This document shows, in pieces, positions 30,520-32,587 of a DNA stretch of 32,587 bases (position 1 is the first letter of the stretch; each line of letters opens with the position of its first letter). The stretch covers positions 1 through 32,587 of the forward strand of contig CAJTUR010000018.1 of NCBI GenBank assembly GCA_910579535.1. The letters run 5' to 3'. This stretch comes from an uncultured Bacilli bacterium (GTDB lineage: Bacteria; Bacillota_I; Bacilli_A; RF39; UBA660). The notes under the pieces were generated by a model. It was given only the letters and a program-made list of their open reading frames with translations. It was not told the DNA's origin and made no database searches. Made by a program: the position numbers and the translations under genes.

Positions 30520-31846
30520 ACAAATTGTTAATAAGTTAAAGGATAAAAAGATTGCCATTTTAGGTATGGGGAGAGAAGGGAAGTCGACCTATCACTTTTT
30601 AAGAAAATATTTAAGTGACCAAGTTTTTACCTTGCTTGATCAAAAAAATTTTGAATTAGAACAAGAATCTAAGGTTCAAAAAGTAGTTGGTAAGGATTAT
30701 TTGAAAGATTTAGAAAATTATGATTTGATTATTAAAACTCCTGGGATTTCTCTAAAAGATATTGATGTAAGTTCAATAAAAGAAAAAATCACTTCGCAAA
30801 TGGAACTTTTCTTAGAAGTCAATCGAAAAAATGTGATTGGAATTACGGGGACAAAAGGAAAGAGTACGACGAGTTCGTTGATTTATGAAATGATTAAAGC
30901 TCAAAATGAAAACTGTATTCTTGCTGGTAATATTGGAATTCCAATCTTTGATTGTTTAGATGGAGCTAATGAAAAGACTATATTTGTTTTAGAAATGTCG
31001 AGTCATCAACTTGAGTATTTGAAAGTATCACCTCATATTGGATTGATTCTTAATTTATTTGAAGATCATTTGGATCATGCGGGGAGTGTAGAACATTATC
31101 ATAATATAAAAATGAATATGTTTAAGTATCAAACTTGTGAAGACAAAATGATTTACTGTTTGAGCCATGAAACGTTAAGACGGAAGATTGAAGAAAATTG
31201 TTTTGAAAGTCAAGCTTATCCTATTGATCTAGTTCATTCTAATGGTACGGTTTATTGTAAAGAAAAAGCGATTTATTTTCGTGATAAAAAAATTTATGAT
31301 ACGACTCTTAAGAGAAATTTGTTGGGGTATCATAATTTAGAAAATATTGTTTTTGCTTTAACCGTGATTGAACTTCTTCATTTAGACAATGAAAAAGCAA
31401 TTCAAGTGGCGAATCAATTTACGACTCTTGCTTATCGATTGGAAAGTATTGGAACTTTCGATGATGTAACGTATTATATGTCTTTGTTGTCTACTATACC
31501 TGAAGCAACTATAAATGATATAGAAGCTTTGGAAAACGTCAATACACTTATTTTTGGAGGAATGGACCGTGGAATTTCTTATGATAAATTAATTGATTAT
31601 TTGAAAAAATCTTCTATTGAACATTTTATTTGTATGCCTACAACTGGTTATAAAATAGCGTCTTATTTACCAAAAGAAAAAGTTTTCTTGGCGGATACTT
31701 TAAAAGAAGCGGTAGAGGTAGCAAAAAAAGTAACAAAAAAAAATACTCTATGTTTGTTATCGCCAGCTGCTAGTAGTTATGAACAATTTAAAAATTATGA
31801 AGAAAAGGGCGATACGTTTAGAGAATTTGTGACTCAATTAAATTAA
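30512..31846 (+). CDS. murD: UDP-MurNAc-L-Ala glutamate ligase MurD (MurD2-like)
   Basis: 444-residue cytoplasmic Mur ligase. The N-terminal UDP-binding domain has IAILGMGREGKSTYHFL. The ATP loop is GITGTKGKSTTSS near residue 110. AGNIGIP, EMSSHQLEYL, LNLFEDHLDHAGS and GYHNLENIVFALT follow, then the C-terminal domain with LIFGGMDRGISYDKL and LLSPAAASS-like LSPAASSYEQFKNYEEKGD. The segment after LAYRLESIG normally contains Asp-Ser before a T-x-P. Here it reads MSLLSTIPEAT, so that Asp-Ser is Ser-Leu. The overlap with murL suggests that this ligase uses L-Glu (MurD2 activity), unlike ordinary MurD, which uses D-Glu. Followed by a terminator located inside the convergent gene. Confidence 0.88.
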   Translation: MIEQIVNKLKDKKIAILGMGREGKSTYHFLRKYLSDQVFTLLDQKNFELEQESKVQKVVGKDYLKDLENYDLIIKTPGISLKDIDVSSIKEKITSQMELFLEVNRKNVIGITGTKGKSTTSSLIYEMIKAQNENCILAGNIGIPIFDCLDGANEKTIFVLEMSSHQLEYLKVSPHIGLILNLFEDHLDHAGSVEHYHNIKMNMFKYQTCEDKMIYCLSHETLRRKIEENCFESQAYPIDLVHSNGTVYCKEKAIYFRDKKIYDTTLKRNLLGYHNLENIVFALTVIELLHLDNEKAIQVANQFTTLAYRLESIGTFDDVTYYMSLLSTIPEATINDIEALENVNTLIFGGMDRGISYDKLIDYLKKSSIEHFICMPTTGYKIASYLPKEKVFLADTLKEAVEVAKKVTKKNTLCLLSPAASSYEQFKNYEEKGDTFREFVTQLN

Positions 31847-32349
31847 TGATGAAAGATGTTTATTATTTTACCAGTGATTAAAACAATTGAATCACTTTTT
31901 TTTGTGGCAATGTTTTTACAAATGGCTTTTCCTCCTACTGTTAAAGAAGAAACAAAAGAAGTAATTAATACGGTTGCTAATAAAGCATTCATTCCAAGTG
32001 TTATCAAATAAAGTGTTAAAGATGCTCCAAGACTTCCACTAATGATGCCACAGATGTCTCCAATAATGTCGTTACAGACACTAGAGACTTTCGTACTATT
32101 TTTTAATAGTTTTATGCATGCTTGGGCTTCTTTTATTTTTTTTGAATTTCTTGCGTGAAAAGGGGCTTCTAAAGCAGTTAATGTTGCCACTCCTATCATA
32201 TCAAATAAAATACCTATTAAAATCACTATGATTAAAACCATTGTTAATAGTATAATATTTAGATTAGATAAATAAGACGATAAGCCACTAAAAAGGGCAG
32301 ATAAAATAAAAGATAGCATAAAGACTTGTAGAATCCATTTGTTTTTCAA
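31843..32349 (-). CDS. Multi-pass membrane protein of unknown function
   Basis: About 168 residues on the minus strand with four hydrophobic segments. It has a short soluble stretch after segment two (APFHARNSKKIKEAQACIKL) and then a Gly/Ser-rich segment (GDICGIISGSLGASLTLYL). I recall similar uncharacterised clostridial proteins sometimes annotated as CorB-like (DUF21-related), but no CBS domains are present, so I do not assign a function. The frame begins with TTG codons. The first (32358) touches its ribosome binding site AGAGAGG with no spacing; the second (32349) is nine bases away and is preferred. It overlaps the end of murD by four bases, convergently. Confidence 0.65.
   Translation of the reverse strand: MKNKWILQVFMLSFILSALFSGLSSYLSNLNIILLTMVLIIVILIGILFDMIGVATLTALEAPFHARNSKKIKEAQACIKLLKNSTKVSSVCNDIIGDICGIISGSLGASLTLYLITLGMNALLATVLITSFVSSLTVGGKAICKNIATKKSDSIVLITGKIINIFHH
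31873..31903 (+). terminator. Terminator of the murL-murD operon, inside the convergent gene
   Basis: AGTGATT (31873-31879), loop of ten, AATCACT (31890-31896), then T to 31903. It is read on the + strand but lies in the last codons of the minus-strand gene. Confidence 0.75.
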
Positions 32350-32373
32350 TTTTTTCAACCTCTCTGTTCCTTT

Positions 32374-32382
32374 ATTTTAACA
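32374..32382 (-). promoter_or_regulatory. Extended -10 promoter of the minus-strand membrane protein gene
   Basis: TGTTAAAAT on the minus strand, with AGAGAGG at 32359-32365. Same element as before parA and before 16618. Confidence 0.55.
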
Positions 32383-32587
32383 TAAAAAGATTTCTTTTGT
32401 GTAAAAAGTTTATTATAATCGTTTGTTTTTATGATGCTAAAATATGCGATTTTTTATATTGTATCCAATATGAATTACTTGTATAATTCAATTAATTATA
32501 ATAGAAGTGATTATAATTTAAATGTACATAATAGAAAGGCTAACTATTAAAAGTCAATAGTTTTTCTAAAAAATTTAAAATTGGAAA
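32383..32587. other. AT-rich stretch without a supported gene
   Basis: Very AT-rich. It holds several TATAAT-like sites and a 26-codon frame (32470-32550) with no ribosome binding site, so no gene is called. It ends with a terminator-like hairpin. Confidence 0.5.
32542..32565 (+). terminator. Terminator-like hairpin at the window end
   Basis: AACTATT (32542-32548), loop of seven, AATAGTT (32556-32562), then T and C. No confident gene precedes it on the + strand, so it may mark a small unannotated transcript. Confidence 0.45.

Noticed and set aside
32470..32550. 26-codon frame at the window end, followed by a hairpin
   Set aside because: No ribosome binding site and very biased Asn/Tyr composition, as expected from AT-rich non-coding DNA.

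Overview
The window is visibly AT-rich DNA, with genes mostly on the + strand and tightly packed. Shine-Dalgarno sites of the AAGGAGG type are frequent, and many promoters are either TTGNNN-N17-TATAAT or extended -10 (TGNTATAAT). TGG encodes Trp and TGA ends intact genes such as dnaB, so the code is the standard bacterial one. The order parA-parB ... ychF ... rpsF-ssb-rpsR ... rplI-dnaB ... walJ-rlmH is the origin-proximal arrangement of Firmicutes. I infer a low-GC, probably host-associated member of the Bacilli (RF39-like or a relative) that still makes peptidoglycan. No tRNA, rRNA, IS element or CRISPR array was recognised.

Region 1 (1-6060) is a cell-surface cluster. It holds a SipW/TasA-type secreted protein, a membrane-anchored protein with about 36 calcium-loop repeats and a TasA-like C-terminal domain, a SipW-type signal peptidase, and two paralogous SipW-dependent secreted proteins. 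Each gene has its own promoter and is followed by a hairpin terminator. Region 2 (6060-10500) holds a small membrane protein, a methyltransferase, a DHH phosphoesterase, a frameshifted kinase-like gene that carries a 10-G tract, a CapA-like protein and an unknown gene. Region 3 (10500-16570) runs parA, parB, mscS, DUF951, an AbgT-type transporter, ychF and a BI-1 membrane protein. Region 4 (16570-18410) has an unknown gene, a deoxyribosyltransferase-like gene and a Nudix gene broken by one in-frame stop. Region 5 (18430-24150) is the ribosome/replication core, with an S6:S18-type leader before rpsF, then rpsR, rplI, dnaB, an M23/LysM/G5 peptidase, walJ and rlmH. Region 6 (24150-28010) is decayed or variable: an MFS gene with an internal TAA, ung, a small unknown gene, a histidine phosphatase with an internal TGA, and a gene put out of frame at a 9-G tract. 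Region 7 (28000-32587) has lemA (minus), an MBL hydrolase, an overlapping murL-murD pair and a convergent membrane protein gene.

The strongest leads are these. Two long G tracts lie inside coding sequence, one leaving its local frame open and one leaving it shifted, which looks like phase-variable switching. Broken genes are unusually frequent, including two stops that could each come from one CAA-to-TAA change. The murL-murD pair implies the MurL route to D-Glu in peptidoglycan. The SipW/TasA-like cluster contains an expanding calcium-repeat protein. All homology calls come from reading motifs by eye; no database search was run.
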